Translations under genes and position numbers: made by a program
Source: Theropithecus gelada
Lineage: Eukaryota; Chordata; Mammalia; Primates; Cercopithecidae
Direction of reading: 5' to 3'
DNA: 64,000 bases
NCBI RefSeq assembly: GCF_003255815.1
Contig: NC_037672.1
Span: 107,832,686 to 107,896,685, forward strand
Part shown: one piece after another, positions 43,987 to 55,324 of the stretch
Position numbering within the stretch: position 1 is the stretch's first letter
Layout: every line of letters begins with the position of its first letter
Notes under the pieces: generated by a model
Databases searched by the model: none
What the model saw: only the letters and a program-made list of their open reading frames with translations
Told to the model about the DNA's origin: nothing

Positions 43987-45019
43987 CGGAAAATACTTTT
44001 TTATATTAAAGTCATTTTATTTGGACTTATCTATTTATCTATTGAATAAACTTGCTTGGACTCTTAAAGTCTATTTAAAAAAAAAATCTAATGGGGAAAA
44101 ACACAATAACCTAAATCTTCATTTTCAACTAGTAGCATTAAGTTGATACTCCTTCCTTATCTGCTCATCTGCCCATCCCAATCATCAATAGATAGAGAGT
44201 TCACCACATACTCTCCTTACAAAGTCTGTGTATAACCTCACACCCTCCCCAGACACTGTTTCAGTTGCCCACTACCCCATCATCCGATTGGTACTCATAA
44301 CAAAACTCATCTGCTATCCTTTATCTAAATCACATCAGGTGACCTCAAATCAGCTGTATGCCTCCACTGGGCTAAATCCATAAAAATAATAATATTTATG
44401 CATATTATATCTGCAAAGTCAACATGGCTAATTAGCACCCACATCCAGCAACTTCTTGTTGTTCTTGCCAAAAGGCAAGAACATTGCTTTGCTATCATTG
44501 GGCCAGCTGTCACTTAGTAATAGTTGGTCTATGATGCTACTGCAGCATGTGCTTCCCAGCTCTCCCTCCCCACAAATAAAACCCACTACTTAGTTCTTTG
44601 GTGTCTAACTTTTATAGTTCAGAATTTCTCTTGATTCCTAGAATGTTATTACATTTCAAAAAAAGAAACCATTCTTTCTGGGATGTCTGTATATTTCTCT
44701 GATATCACGATTTAATATAGTGTTAGCTCTCAGAAGTTTTTAACCCAAACTAGCAAGGGTATTGGTGGTCCATTGCAACCCCTAAACTACAGGATCCCTT
44801 CTAGCCTCCATTCAATTCAAACGATTCTAGCCCCGAGAAATCAAATAAGGAGACTAGAATTTGGATGAGTTTGAGTGCTCCACAGTGCAAGGCTTCACAG
44901 GTTGGGAGAATCTGATTTGAAAAGCATGTCTCGGTGGAGGATGCTAGTGGTGCTTTTGAGGTCTGGTTAAGCAAAAGATGGTGTGAGGCCCCAGGTTCTG
45001 GAGCAACGTGTGCTTGTTG
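43987..45019. other. Unassigned
   Basis: About 1 kb with no recognised gene or repeat. Confidence 0.5.
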
Positions 45020-45260
45020 TTTTCGTTATTTTAATTACTACTGATTGTGCATTTTCTTTGTGCTTAATAACTGTATAGATTTTATTATTCAATTCCCTCA
45101 CAGATCCTACAATGTAGGTATTATCATTGTTTCCCATTTTACAGATGAGGAAACTGGGCACTAAGTTATATACTTCAAAAAGTCTCATAGCTAGCAGATG
45201 GTAAAACCGATATTTGAACCCGTATATCAGAATTTGTCCACTTAACTGTTTCCTTATTTT
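45020..45260 (-). mobile_element. MIR SINE
   Basis: AATGTAGGTATTATCATTG, CCCATTTTACAGATGAGGAA, ACTGGGCACTAAG and GATATTTGAACCCGTATATC: antisense MIR. Confidence 0.9.
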
Positions 45261-45680
45261 TACCTCTTGTAGTACCAAAGAGACTTGTTACTGAAGCCAT
45301 ACCTTAGGGCATAAGGATTGGAAAAGACTTGAAAGGTACGCAATTCCGGTTTTCCTATTTTTATCTGAGGCTGGTCTTACAATCCCAGATAAAAGGAAAG
45401 AACTGAACTATCTTGATTACTGCTGTTTCCAATGCCTAGGCAATATTTGGTGCACAGGTGCTAGACAAATATTAGTGGAGGGAATACACGATTTGGAATC
45501 AGAAGTTCAAAGTCATCATCACATAGTCTTTTCCTAGCACCCATATTTCCATAGGATTTTAAATAAAGACTTTCATGAGATTTTTAAAAAGAAATGGCAT
45601 TCAGTGGCTATCTGTGGTTCTTTTACGTCATGGTGCTCACGGTGGATCTTTGCAGAGCACACTGTCAGAGGACCCCTGTT

Positions 45681-45686
<6 letters not shown>
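45261..45686. other. Unassigned
   Basis: No recognised feature. Confidence 0.5.
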
Positions 45687-45713
<27 letters not shown>

Positions 45714-46000
45714 GAGACTGAATCTCGCTCTGTCACCCAGGCTGGAGTGCAGTGGCCAGATCTCCGCTCACTGGAAGCTCCGCCTCCCAGGTTCACGCCA
45801 TTCTCCTGCCTCAGCCTCCCGAGTAGCTGGGACTACAGGCGCCCGCCACCACGCCCAGCTAATTTTCTTTTTTTGTATTTTTAGTAGATATGGAGTTTCA
45901 CCGTGTTAGCCAGGATGGTCTCGATCTCCTGACCTCGTGATCCACCCGCCTCGGCCTCCCAAAGTGCTGGGATTACAGGTGTGAGCCACCGCGCCCGGCC
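45687..46000 (-). mobile_element. Young AluY, Old World monkey type
   Basis: 26-nt poly-T, then CAGTGGCCAGATCTCCGCTC (sense GATCTGGCCACTGC) and an intact head GAGCCACCGCGCCCGGCC. It lies immediately beside the older Alu monomer at 46004, apparently inserted at its T-tract. Confidence 0.95.
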
Positions 46001-46003
46001 TCA

Positions 46004-46161
46004 ACTTTTTTTTTTTTAGAGTCTTGCTCCTGTCACCCAGACTGGAATGCAGTTGCATGATCATAGATCACTACACACTTAAAACTCCTGGGCTCAAGTG
46101 ATCCTTCCGCCTAAGCCTCCCAAGTAGCTAGGACTAGAGTTATATGCCACCACATGTGGCT
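46004..46161 (-). mobile_element. Old Alu monomer (FLAM/AluJ-like)
   Basis: T-run, GAGTCTTGCTCCTGTCACCC, AACTCCTGGGCTCAAGTGAT and CCACCACATGTGGC: a single antisense monomer. Confidence 0.85.
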
Positions 46162-46840
46162 TGTTTATTAACTTCTTGAGTGAACCGTGTGATTTTAATT
46201 GGAAAAGTTCCCTTTGCTTTCTATTCTAAACTTCAGCGCAGTACACCGATGATGTTTAAACAGCTGCTAGTTTCCACTCTAGAGGAGTCTACTTTTCAAG
46301 GATGAGCAGGAGAGTGCCAGTAAATAGGGCTGAGGCAGGGTTCCTGGAGCAAGGTGTGAGCCTCAGCTTATTCTTATGAGATGTGTCAGGTGAATCACAG
46401 GGCTGTCATGGAACTCGTTGCTCACCTATGCTCCTGAGAGTTTAGAAGATGTCCTCCATATCGTTAGTTACAGGACCTATCTGTATATAACTACTTCCTG
46501 GTTTTGACTTAGATGACCCAAATGACCAAAATCTTCTGTCATGATCAGGCTTTCTTCCAGTGTTTCAGTCAGTTTTGCTGATAGGCGATATTTAGATAAG
46601 CCTTTTAAAAACAGTCATCTTACCTAACTTTTAAGCTCTGTGCTACCTGAATATACATCTAGCCCATCCCTTGTATTAGTTTACTACTGGGCAAATATTC
46701 ATAAAAGAATGAAAAACAGTTCTATATTCTACTATTGAAAACCATACTTGAAGCTAACCCCATATCCTTGATTGTCCATTCCCCTGTCCTGATGGATCTC
46801 TTTCCTATCTTCCCTTATTTACCAGAAAAAACCCCTACAG
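46162..46840. other. Unassigned
   Basis: No recognised feature. Confidence 0.5.
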
Positions 46841-47052
46841 TAATGGTTTTCAGCTGGAGGTAATTTTGTCACCAGAGGACATTTGACAATGTCTGGAGAC
46901 ATTTTTGGTTGCCACAACTTGGAGGATGCTACGGGAATCTACTAGGCAGAGACCAGGGATGCTGCTAAACATCCTTCAATACACAGGGCAGTCCCACACA
47001 AAAATGATCCTTCTCAAAATGTCAACAGTGCTGCTGTTGAGAAATTTCACTC
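46841..47052 (+). mobile_element. MER5A (hAT-Charlie MITE)
   Basis: TTTTGTCACCAGAGGACATT, CAATGTCTGGAGACATTTTT, GGTTGCCACAACTTGGAGG and CAGGGATGCTGCTAAACATCC are diagnostic. About 210 bp, non-coding. Confidence 0.9.
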
Positions 47053-47199
47053 TAGATTATGGGGGATGTTAATATCATGGGGATCACAATAAGGACATCT
47101 CTTGTTTACACTTATCAAATTTAATTTCATTGACATTAAAATAATAAACCTGGTATTCATAAGTAGGTAGAGGAAAACACATGCTCTTAACAGAAATGA

Positions 47200-47430
47200 T
47201 AAAGAAGCACCAACTTCATGCTAGCCACTCTGTTGGGTCCTTTATGTGTATCTTCATCTCATCCTTACAATTCTATGAAAGAAGTATTGCTCTTTCCCCT
47301 GTTTTACAGGAAGGTAACTGCAGTTCATAGGTGAACAAATGTGCTTAAGGCCACATGAATACAAAGGAGTAGAGCCAGGATTTGGATCCTAGTATGACTA
47401 CAAAGTCCACGTTCTTTCCACTATAGCTTC
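47200..47430 (-). mobile_element. MIR SINE
   Basis: ATCTCATCCTTACAATTCTA, CCTGTTTTACAGGAAGGTAA, AGAGCCAGGATTTGGATCC and CACGTTCTTTCCACTATAG: antisense MIR. Confidence 0.9.
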
Positions 47431-48245
47431 AGAACGACCTTTTCTGATTCAGAAGGAGAGCACAGAAATAAAATTCTCAAAAGTTTCAATCTGATCTTCG
47501 ATGACTTTTCTAGTTTTCTTTCAATTAATTCACTTGACCAGAAATTCCTGTTCCACAGCTAGTCAGGCAGAGCAGCCCATCCCCTGACTCATTTCCACAG
47601 TTTGCAGCCTGCTGTCTCCAGTTTGCCTCTGAAGCACAGTCCTCCCATGCATGGGAAAGCTGTGGTGCACTGGACACAACACATTGTTCTTGTGGTTTGT
47701 GGCCAAACTCCCTCACTGAGCCTCCTTTTTAACTGTTTCCTGGCTCGTTTGTGAATGACTTTGTGGCCTTTTTCCCCAGAAAATATCAAAGACTATCATT
47801 TTGACATTCCCTGGTGAAGGCAGTGGCCTTTTTTCAATTTTCTCACTTATCTAATATTGTTGGGATAATGTTCAGCCAAGCCTACCCACCCCATTTCAGA
47901 ATATCTGCTTAGCTAGGTCTAAATATGTATATAAAACTTCTGAGTCACTTTAATACTGTACCATAAGGATGTGTACTCTTTTACACTATTATAAATATTT
48001 CTTCTGGTTTTCTCAGTATGAGTAGCCAGGGCTAATACTTCGGGGAGATCGTTCTCTTCTCCTTAAACTAAAATCATGATTCTTGGGCTGTGGGGCCTTG
48101 AAGATGATGAAATGAAGTTCATTAAATTATCTAACTGTGACCTCCTAAGAACAAAAGATTGACTACTTGGCAAAACAATTTAATTGAAATCCTCATCCAC
48201 ATCTCAAAATAAATTTCACTAAGCGTGATGTAAAGAAATAAAACA
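47431..48245. other. Unassigned
   Basis: No recognised gene or repeat. Confidence 0.5.
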
Positions 48246-48249
48246 TTCT

Positions 48250-48543
48250 CTTTTTTTTTTGAGATGGACTTTCATTCTTCTTGCTCAGGCTGGAGTGCAA
48301 TGGCATAATCTTGGCTCACTGAAACCTCTGTCTCCTGGGCTCAAGTGATTCTCTTGTCTTAGTCTCCCTAGTAGCTGGATTACAGGCAGATGCCATGATG
48401 CCCAGCTAATTTTTGTATTTTTAGTAGAGACAGGGTTTCACCATGTTGGTCAAGGCTGGTTTCAAACTCCTGACCTCAGGCGATCCACCTGCCGAGACCC
48501 CCCAAAGTGCTGGGATTATAGGCATAAGCCACCACACTTGGCC
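48250..48543 (-). mobile_element. Alu SINE
   Basis: Antisense dimer from TTTTTTTTTTGAGATGGAC to GCCACCACACTTGGCC. Confidence 0.95.
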
Positions 48544-49019
48544 AACATTCTTAAAACTAGACAAAAATATGGTTGAGTATTCATTTTATCTCTAGATGAA
48601 GAAAGACTTTTATGTACAAAAGCAATGAAAATATTCTCAAAGGAATAGAGCAATAAGTTGAAGAACCAAAGCATAGTAGACCTTTCTTTATCAAAAATTA
48701 GAAATAAAACTAGAAGTCAGCCATGGAGATAGAGATTGAAAGGGGGAAGGGGAGGTGTCTGGGCCTAGGATGCTGATAGTGCTGTGTTTGTTGATCTGGG
48801 TTTGATCACATGATAGCTATACTTCTCACTGAACAGTACACTTATTTTATATTCATCCATACCTATATAGTCAATAAAAAGTCAAAGGCAAACAGGTAAA
48901 AATATATTTCATGGGTATGACAGATAAATGTAAAATAATAATGAAACTTCAATAATAAAAAAATTGACCGTGGAAAACATAAATGGCTAATAAACACAAA
49001 AACAGTTTAAAGTGTAATT
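48544..49019. other. AT-rich unassigned
   Basis: No recognised feature. Confidence 0.5.
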
Positions 49020-50090
49020 ATTTTTAAAAATAAAAGCAATGCATGCATACGATTAAAAACTCAACAATGCAGAATAACAGAAGGAAAATTAAGTTTACCT
49101 CATTCTTCCTTGACTCAGTTTTGCTCTTCTGGAAGAAATCACTGTGAACAGGTTCTTCTTCATTCTTCCAGAAAACTTCTATGTATATTAATAATGGAAT
49201 TATACTATGGTAATGTTCATATTATTATCCTTCCTGAAAATGTCTATGCATACACATATATATTTAAACCAAATGAAATCATACTGTACTGCATATTCAA
49301 TTACTTTTTTTTAGCTGAACAATGTCTTCTGAAGGTTGTTGCTTATTAGCACATGAAATTCTACCTCAATTTTTTTTATGGCTTCAGATTATTCCAGTGT
49401 ATCATGGTCTAGTTAACTATTTCTCTATTAATGCACATTTAGGCTGGTTTTTGTTTTTATTTGCAATATAAGCAATATAAGCAATGTTGCAATTAAAATT
49501 TCTACATTTGTCTTTGGATATTCATTTTAAAAATTGTCAGAAAAATTCTTAGAAATGGAATTGCTGAATCAAAGGGAGTTATATGTATATACACATACAC
49601 ACCTTTTGCATTTTGCAAAATATTTTTTCAAATTGCTTTCCATTACAATTATTTGTCAGTTAAAAAAATTTAAAAAGACAGGAAAAAATTGTTTTCTAAG
49701 GAGTTTGCTCCAAAATTTTGTTCTGCAAAAGTGTTGTCTTCCCATACCTTTCCAAATATTAGGTATCTGCAATTTTATTATTTATTTACATATTTTTATT
49801 TTTTAGAGATGAGGATCTCACTCTGTCACCCAGGCTAGAGTGCAGGCTAAATTTTTTTTAAAAAATTTTTTGTAGAGACACGGTTTTGCTATATTGATCA
49901 AGCTGGTCTGAAACTCCAGGCCAGAGGCAATTCTTCTGACTTAGTCTTCTGAGTTGCTGGGATTATGGGCATGAGCCACTGTGCCCGGCTTAATTTTATC
50001 AATCTTTGACAGTCTAATAGGTTAAACATGGCTTTTTATTTTAATTTGCATTTTGTAATTATATGCAAAGTTGAGCATTTATGAAGAAAT
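49020..50090 (-). mobile_element. L1M-type fragment, split by an Alu piece
   Basis: GAAATCATACTGTACTGCAT, GGCTTCAGATTATTCCAGTG, TTAATGCACATTTAGGCTGG, GAAATGGAATTGCTGAATC and, after the Alu piece at 49797-49988, TTAATTTGCATTTTG...GTTGAGCATTTATG: antisense old L1 ORF2/3' region. Confidence 0.7.
49797..49988 (-). mobile_element. Alu fragment with internal deletion
   Basis: GATCTCACTCTGTCACCCAGG, then a deletion to CTAAATTTTTTTTAAAAA, TTTTGCTATATTGATCAAGC and GCCACTGTGCCCGGC. Confidence 0.85.
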
Positions 50091-51160
50091 ATTTAACCTC
50101 AGAACTTGAGCAGAGGGAGGAGGTTGTCCATGATGGAGTGGGGTGGGGAGAGAAGAGGGAGCAGCATTGAATGGAGCCCAACTGGGTACATCACTGACAT
50201 ATGGGAAGTATTTAAAGCCACAGTGGATGAGAGGACCATGGTGAGAGAAGAAGAGAGAAAAGGCTGAGGATGGAATCTGCCTTTGGTTTTAACCTGACCA
50301 CAGCTTCTCTAAAACCAAGATATCCATTTCTTTCTTATCCTCACTAAGACCTCCCAACTCACCTAATTTTCTGACAAATGACCTGCCAATAATGTTTGGG
50401 GCTATTTCATAGGTGATGGGGGTCAGTTTATAGGTTTGACCTTTGCTTTAGGAGCAAGGAATTGCTAACATTCTCCTTTCAGGTCCCTAGTGGTTTTGAT
50501 TCCATTTGATTTCTGGCTCAACAGCTACGGCCTTGTAGAGAGGCCCTCACCTCTCCCCTCATACTTATCTGCATCCCTTTGAATTTTCCCAGCCTCTCGG
50601 AGCAGCTCTGTGGCTGAGAAACAAAGCTGGTGGATATTCTCACCAGTTCCACAGCCTGTTGCCAGAGGACTGCTCTAATTTGGTATCTGGCTCCAGCTCA
50701 CCGTCCTCTGACCTGCTTGGATTCAGCTGGGACTCTGATTTCCTTGGTTCTACATAGGCTATTGCTACCACTCTGGCTCTGAGTGGAGCTTCCTCAATCT
50801 GCCTCTCACCCTCCTACATCTGCCGAAGGAGATATTTCTGCAAATGTGCTGCAGATGTGAATATTTTCTGCAAGTGCCTGTGGCTGACCCAGGCTACTGA
50901 CGCAGTCGGCCTGCTCAGTACTGCTTCTCTGGAAGAAACCCTTGACCCCTCTTCCTTTCTCTCAACTTGGACGTTCAGCCCTTTCTATCCCACTTTATCC
51001 TGAAGCTCTGCTTGGCTGGCTTAGCTATTAAATTTTTTTTTTTTTTAATTCCATAGCTTTAACTCTTCTAAGAATTCTGCCATTGTCTCTTTTGATAATT
51101 AAGTCCTCTCCACCAATGCAGTCCCCTAGGAAGGGAGGGGTTCAGGAAAGAGGAGAAGAA
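50091..51160. other. Unassigned, slightly GC-richer
   Basis: 50500-51010 is less AT-rich than its surroundings. I see no splice-flanked open frame, CpG island or repeat match. Confidence 0.4.
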
Positions 51161-51164
51161 AACA

Positions 51165-51350
51165 GAAGAAAATCAACACGAATTAAGCAAAGATTCTGTG
51201 CCAAGCACCAAAGCTAAGGTGCTTCACACGTTATCTCTTTAATCTCAAAACTTTGAGAATGGGTCATTGTTAGCTCATTTTTCAAACAGGAAAATGAAAG
51301 ATTTGAAAGGTAAAATTATTGGACTCTAATCATTCAATAGAAAGAATTGA
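51165..51350 (-). mobile_element. MIR fragment
   Basis: TTCTGTGCCAAGCACCAAAG, CACACGTTATCTCTTTAATC and TTTTTCAAACAGGAAAATGA: degraded antisense MIR. Confidence 0.65.
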
Positions 51351-51749
51351 AACTCAGCTAATATAAATGTACAGGCTGTTCTATATTTAGTGTGTGAGGA
51401 AGCTTCATTTTCCTTAAGTTGGACGATATATTTCTATTATGGCAGACCAAAACCCCGGTGGATGCTTTGGTTTTGTTTGTTTTTGCTTCTGTAACCCTGT
51501 CAGATTATAAAAGTGCTTGGATTTTGTGAAGTCCCTTAAAACATTTTTATATGAGTGGAATCATCCTGAGAGTACTGGTTTTCAGCATTAACCTATTGCA
51601 TTAGTTGTCGGCTAACGCCATAGGTGTTCTTCTACATGGGCATTTGCATAGCGGCCTGTATCCACTCTGTACTTGCTGCATTTGGACTTTACATTTATCT
51701 GCATCACAACCATTTTATTAGCTTATGCTCTGAAAATTTATTGTCTTTG
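51351..51749. other. Unassigned; possible old L1 piece
   Basis: 51540-51750 has an L1-like flavour (GAGTGGAATCATCCTGAGAG) but is too diverged to call. Confidence 0.35.
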
Positions 51750-52235
51750 GGACTTTTTTTCTTAAAAAATTTCAAAAGTTTAAAAATGGCAATATAATTT
51801 GCTAAGCAAATTTAACATTTTAGTGTAGTTTCATTTTGGATAGGCTCTAATTATGGATGAGATTAAGCATCTTTTGACTATTATGTAAAAGCCGTTTGTA
51901 GGTCCCTCTTGTGCAAGATACTCATTTTCTTTGTTCATTTTTCTAGTGGATCATTGGTCTATTCTTACTGATTCACAGAAATTCTCCATGTATATATTGA
52001 GGAAATTAGCACTTGTGATAAGTGTAGTAAACATTTCTCCCAGCTTGTTGTTTGTGTGTTGAACTTTATATTTTAGGATACACAGAACTTTCCGTTTTTA
52101 TGTTGTCCAATTTATCATTGTTTTGAGAGTTTTATAACAAACTTAAAAAGCATTTTCTCTACTTAAAACTGTAAGGAGATCTTTTCATGTTTTCCTCTAG
52201 TGTTTTTACACATTTCTTTTAAAACTATCATCATT
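51750..52235 (-). mobile_element. L1M-type fragment
   Basis: GATTAAGCATCTTTTGACTA, TTCTAGTGGATCATTGGTC, CATGTATATATTGAGGAAATT and CATTTCTCCCAGCTTGTTG: antisense L1 3' ORF2 region. Confidence 0.75.
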
Positions 52236-52244
52236 TTGTCATGA

Positions 52245-52826
52245 TTTTGTGATAGGCTCTTAATGAATCTCCCTGCCTACAATTTCAGGAGCCCTTGAAT
52301 CCATCTTTCCCTTAGTGGCCACCATGATCTTTAAAATGCAAGTTGGATCCTGTTACTTTTCTGTTCAGAATAGTTCATGGTTTTCATTACCCACAGATTA
52401 AGACCAGCTCCTTAACATGGTGCACCCAAAAATATGTTTGTTATTGTTTCTCCTCTGTTCTCTCTTACTTTGATGACTATTCACAAAATGCTCCTTTTGT
52501 CTGGAAGCTTCAGCTATATGCCATCACAAGTTCCATCTTCTTGGAAAACCCTTGTAAATCCACCACTGTTAGGCTTAGCCATCATCTCCTTGATGAAGCC
52601 TATCCCTGACCTCTGCCCAAGGTAAGTCTTTCCTTGTCTGAGCTCCAGAACTCTGTATGTACTTCTATTGTATGTTCCTCATGTGGTGGCGTTGGCTGGT
52701 TTACTTTTCTTCTCTATCATCAGGGCAGGGCTGTGTTTTATTAATATTTGCACTCCCAGGGCATGCACAGATTGTGGAACATAGCAACAACTCAACGGTG
52801 GTTTGCTGGAATGAATGAGGTTCCCT
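52245..52826 (+). mobile_element. L2 LINE 3' end (long fragment)
   Basis: CATGATCTTTAAAATGCAAG, GATCCTGTTACTTTTCTG, ATGAAGCCTATCCCTGACCTC, CATCAGGGCAGGGCTG and the terminal ...CAACTCAACGGTGGTTTGC then GAATGAATGAG. The 88-codon frame at 52343 is an L2 relic without domain integrity. Confidence 0.85.
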
Positions 52827-52839
52827 GGTTTGTTTCAGT

Positions 52840-53040
52840 ATTATTCAGAGTAGAATTAGGAAACACATCAGAATAAACTAGGGTACTTATTTTGAAAAAT
52901 GGAAATTACTGGACCCACCCTAGATATACCACATCAGACTCTCTAGGGAATGAAGCTCAGGAATCCTCATTTTTTTTTTACTAAACTCCACACATGATTT
53001 TTATACATACTAAAGTTTGAAAACTACTGTTACTGCTTAT
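52840..53040. mobile_element. MER20-like hAT MITE (degraded)
   Basis: ACTGGACCCACCCTAGATAT, CAGACTCTCTAGGGAATGAAG and the closing TTTGAAAACTACTG fit a diverged MER20-type element. Confidence 0.5.
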
Positions 53041-53432
53041 GCCTACAAAGGGCTTTTAAACATGACACCTTAGAATGGAGGACCATTTGGAGAGAAGTAC
53101 TAGGTATTAAGGTACAAGGAAAGTGAAATAAATTTATGGTATGTCCATAAAATGGAATATTACGCATGTGTTAGAATCTGTAAGCTAGATATATTTTCTC
53201 TTATGAACGTTCTCCAAGAGCTGCTGTTAATTGACACACACACACACAAAAAAGAAGGAAAAAACAGGACCATATGCTTATACGTATGCTCAGAAAACCT
53301 TCTGGAAGATTACATAGAGAACTGTTAAAAATGCTTATCCCTGGGGAGTGAGATTGGGGTGGCTGGAAAATTGTCAGCTTGTGTTGTTATCTGTGCTATT
53401 GTATACTGTGTAAACTTTTTTCATGTACCTAC
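53041..53432. other. Unassigned
   Basis: Short (CA)n at 53235-53247; otherwise nothing recognised. Confidence 0.5.
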
Positions 53433-53443
53433 TTCACTTTTAT

Positions 53444-53747
53444 TTTATTTATTTATTTATTTTTTGGATAGGGAGTCTCACACTGTCACCCAGGCTGGAG
53501 TGCAGTAGCACGATCTCAGCTCACTGCAAGCTCTGCCTCCCGGGTTCATGCCATTCTCCTGCCTCAGTCTCCCAAGTAGCTGGGACAGAGACCTGCCACC
53601 AGGCCTGGCTAATTTTTTTTTGTATTTTTCGTAGAGATGGGGTTTCACCATGTTAGCCAGGATAGTCTCGATCTCCTGACCTCATGATCCACCTGCCTCA
53701 GCCTCCCAAAGTGCTGGGATTACAGGCGTGAGCCACCACGGCCGGCC
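53444..53747 (-). mobile_element. AluY-like SINE
   Basis: (TTTA)n tail, antisense dimer with a small deletion in the linker, ending GAGCCACCACGGCCGGCC. A perfect 11-bp target duplication, TTCACTTTTAT, lies at 53433-53443 and 53748-53758. Confidence 0.95.
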
Positions 53748-53949
53748 TTCACTTTTATATTATTTAAACTTAAAGTTTTTCTTGTTGTATCACATATTAA
53801 AGCAATGAAGTAAAAAAGTAATAAGGTAATAAGTTGCTTTTCTATATCTAATTTTACAATGTAAGAGAAGATAATAAAATTTTTATGTATCTTCAAAGTT
53901 GGCAAACAAGTAATTCAGTGAAGGAAGTTCAGGCTTTTTTTCCTAGGTT

Positions 53950-54440
53950 TTTTTAAAAAAAGATTGACATGAAATTCACATGACGTAAGTGTAACCATTT
54001 TATTTTATTTTATTTTTTTAGAGATGGGCGTCTTGCTATGTTGCCTAGTCTGTAGTATAGTGGTTATTTACAGGCACAGTCATAGCCTCAGCCTTCCAAG
54101 TAGCTGGTACTACAGGTGCGGCCACCATGCCTCACTAAGCTGAACCATTTTAAAGTAAGCAATTCAGTTCATGTTATGCAACCAACACCTTTATCTAGTT
54201 CTAAAATATTTTCATCACCAGTTTCATTATCAGCAATTTTATGGGCAGCTAACAATCTGTGTTCTGTCTCTATGGATTTACCTATCCTGAGTATTCATGT
54301 GCATGGAATAATTTAAAGTGACCCCTTGTGTCTGGCGTCTTTCACTTAGCATAATGTTTTCGAGGTTCATCCACATTATAGCATGTCCCAGCACTTTATT
54401 CCTTTTTTGATGAGTTATATTCTATTGTACAAGACTATTG
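53950..54440 (-). mobile_element. L1M-type 3' end, split by an Alu monomer
   Basis: GATTGACATGAAATTCACAT then, after the insert, AAGCAATTCAGTTCATGTTA, ATCTAGTTCTAAAATATTTTC, CTTTCACTTAGCATAATG and GAGGTTCATCCACATTATAG: antisense L1 3' region. Confidence 0.85.
54003..54143 (-). mobile_element. Old Alu monomer inserted in L1
   Basis: AGAGATGGGCGTCTTGCTATG to GCGGCCACCATGCCTCAC. The L1 bases AACCATTTTA occur on both sides (about 53993 and 54144), a target duplication. Confidence 0.8.
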
Positions 54441-54565
54441 TATAAGACTTGGTTTTGAGACCAGACTCCACTTAGTTCTTGCCTTGAGTGGACAAGACAC
54501 TAACCTTTCTGAACATCAATTTCCTGAACTCTAAAATGGGGATGGGAATAAGAATTTGGTTATCT
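54441..54565 (+). mobile_element. MIR fragment
   Basis: GAGACCAGACTCCACTTAG, GACACTAACCTTTCTGAAC and CTCTAAAATGGGGATGGGAA: MIR first half. Confidence 0.75.
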
Positions 54566-54651
54566 GTGTCACAAAATCGTGTGTATATGAAATGGGGGAC
54601 TGAACATGAAAGTGCCTGCTACATGATCAGGCCAAACAGAATGTGCTGGAC

Positions 54652-54700
54652 CCAGATCCAGACCTAGACCCACACCCAGACCCACACCCAGACCCAACCA
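54652..54700. repeat. Minisatellite-like ACCCAGACCC repeat
   Basis: About five imperfect CAGACC(C/T)A / CACCCAGACC units in tandem. Confidence 0.85.
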
Positions 54701-55324
54701 CCGGAGTGGAGCTGGAGGGAAGAGCTGCAGGCAGCAGCCCCGGCTGCAGGCTACAGAAAGAACTCTAGCCGGAAGGGAGCGAAGCACTGAGGGTGGTCAT
54801 CTATGCAAATTGTCAGCAAGAGAGAAGCTTGTCAAGAGAGAAAGTCAGTGTCTCCTTGATGGCTGGAACTCAGCCTCATGGCATCTAGGGATCTCCAAAA
54901 TCTGCGATTTCTGTGAGGAAACAGTTCCCTTTGGGGGTTAGGGACCGGTTTGTTATCTCAGTGAGGACAGGCAAGAGTGGTCATCCAAGTCGGAATTCTG
55001 ACTCTAGGGAAGCCGACTAGCAATAGGTATCCAGACTTGAGGGAATGAAGTGGACCTCAGCAATTAGAATAGGGGTCCCAAGTCAGTCTGGCCCTAAGAC
55101 GGACTTATGCTGCATTGTTGAACAAGGGTTTACTTTCCATCCAGGGGCAAGATTGATCCCAAAGACTCCCACCTTAGGAGGGAAAGGGGAGCCATGGGTG
55201 GTGAGGCAAGGAAATACATACGTGACATTTTGCAGATATTCAAGTGATATGTGGTCATGGCTTTATTTCTCTTCCTCATAATTCCATATGTTATAGAATT
55301 GATTCATATAACAACCTATATATT
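54701..55324. other. Unassigned
   Basis: GC-richer at 54690-54790 (CAGCCCCGGCTGCAGGC), but no exon or repeat is recognised. Confidence 0.45.

Noticed and set aside
50500..51010. Slightly GC-richer stretch as a possible exon cluster
   Set aside because: No CpG clustering, no long frame and no convincing paired splice sites.
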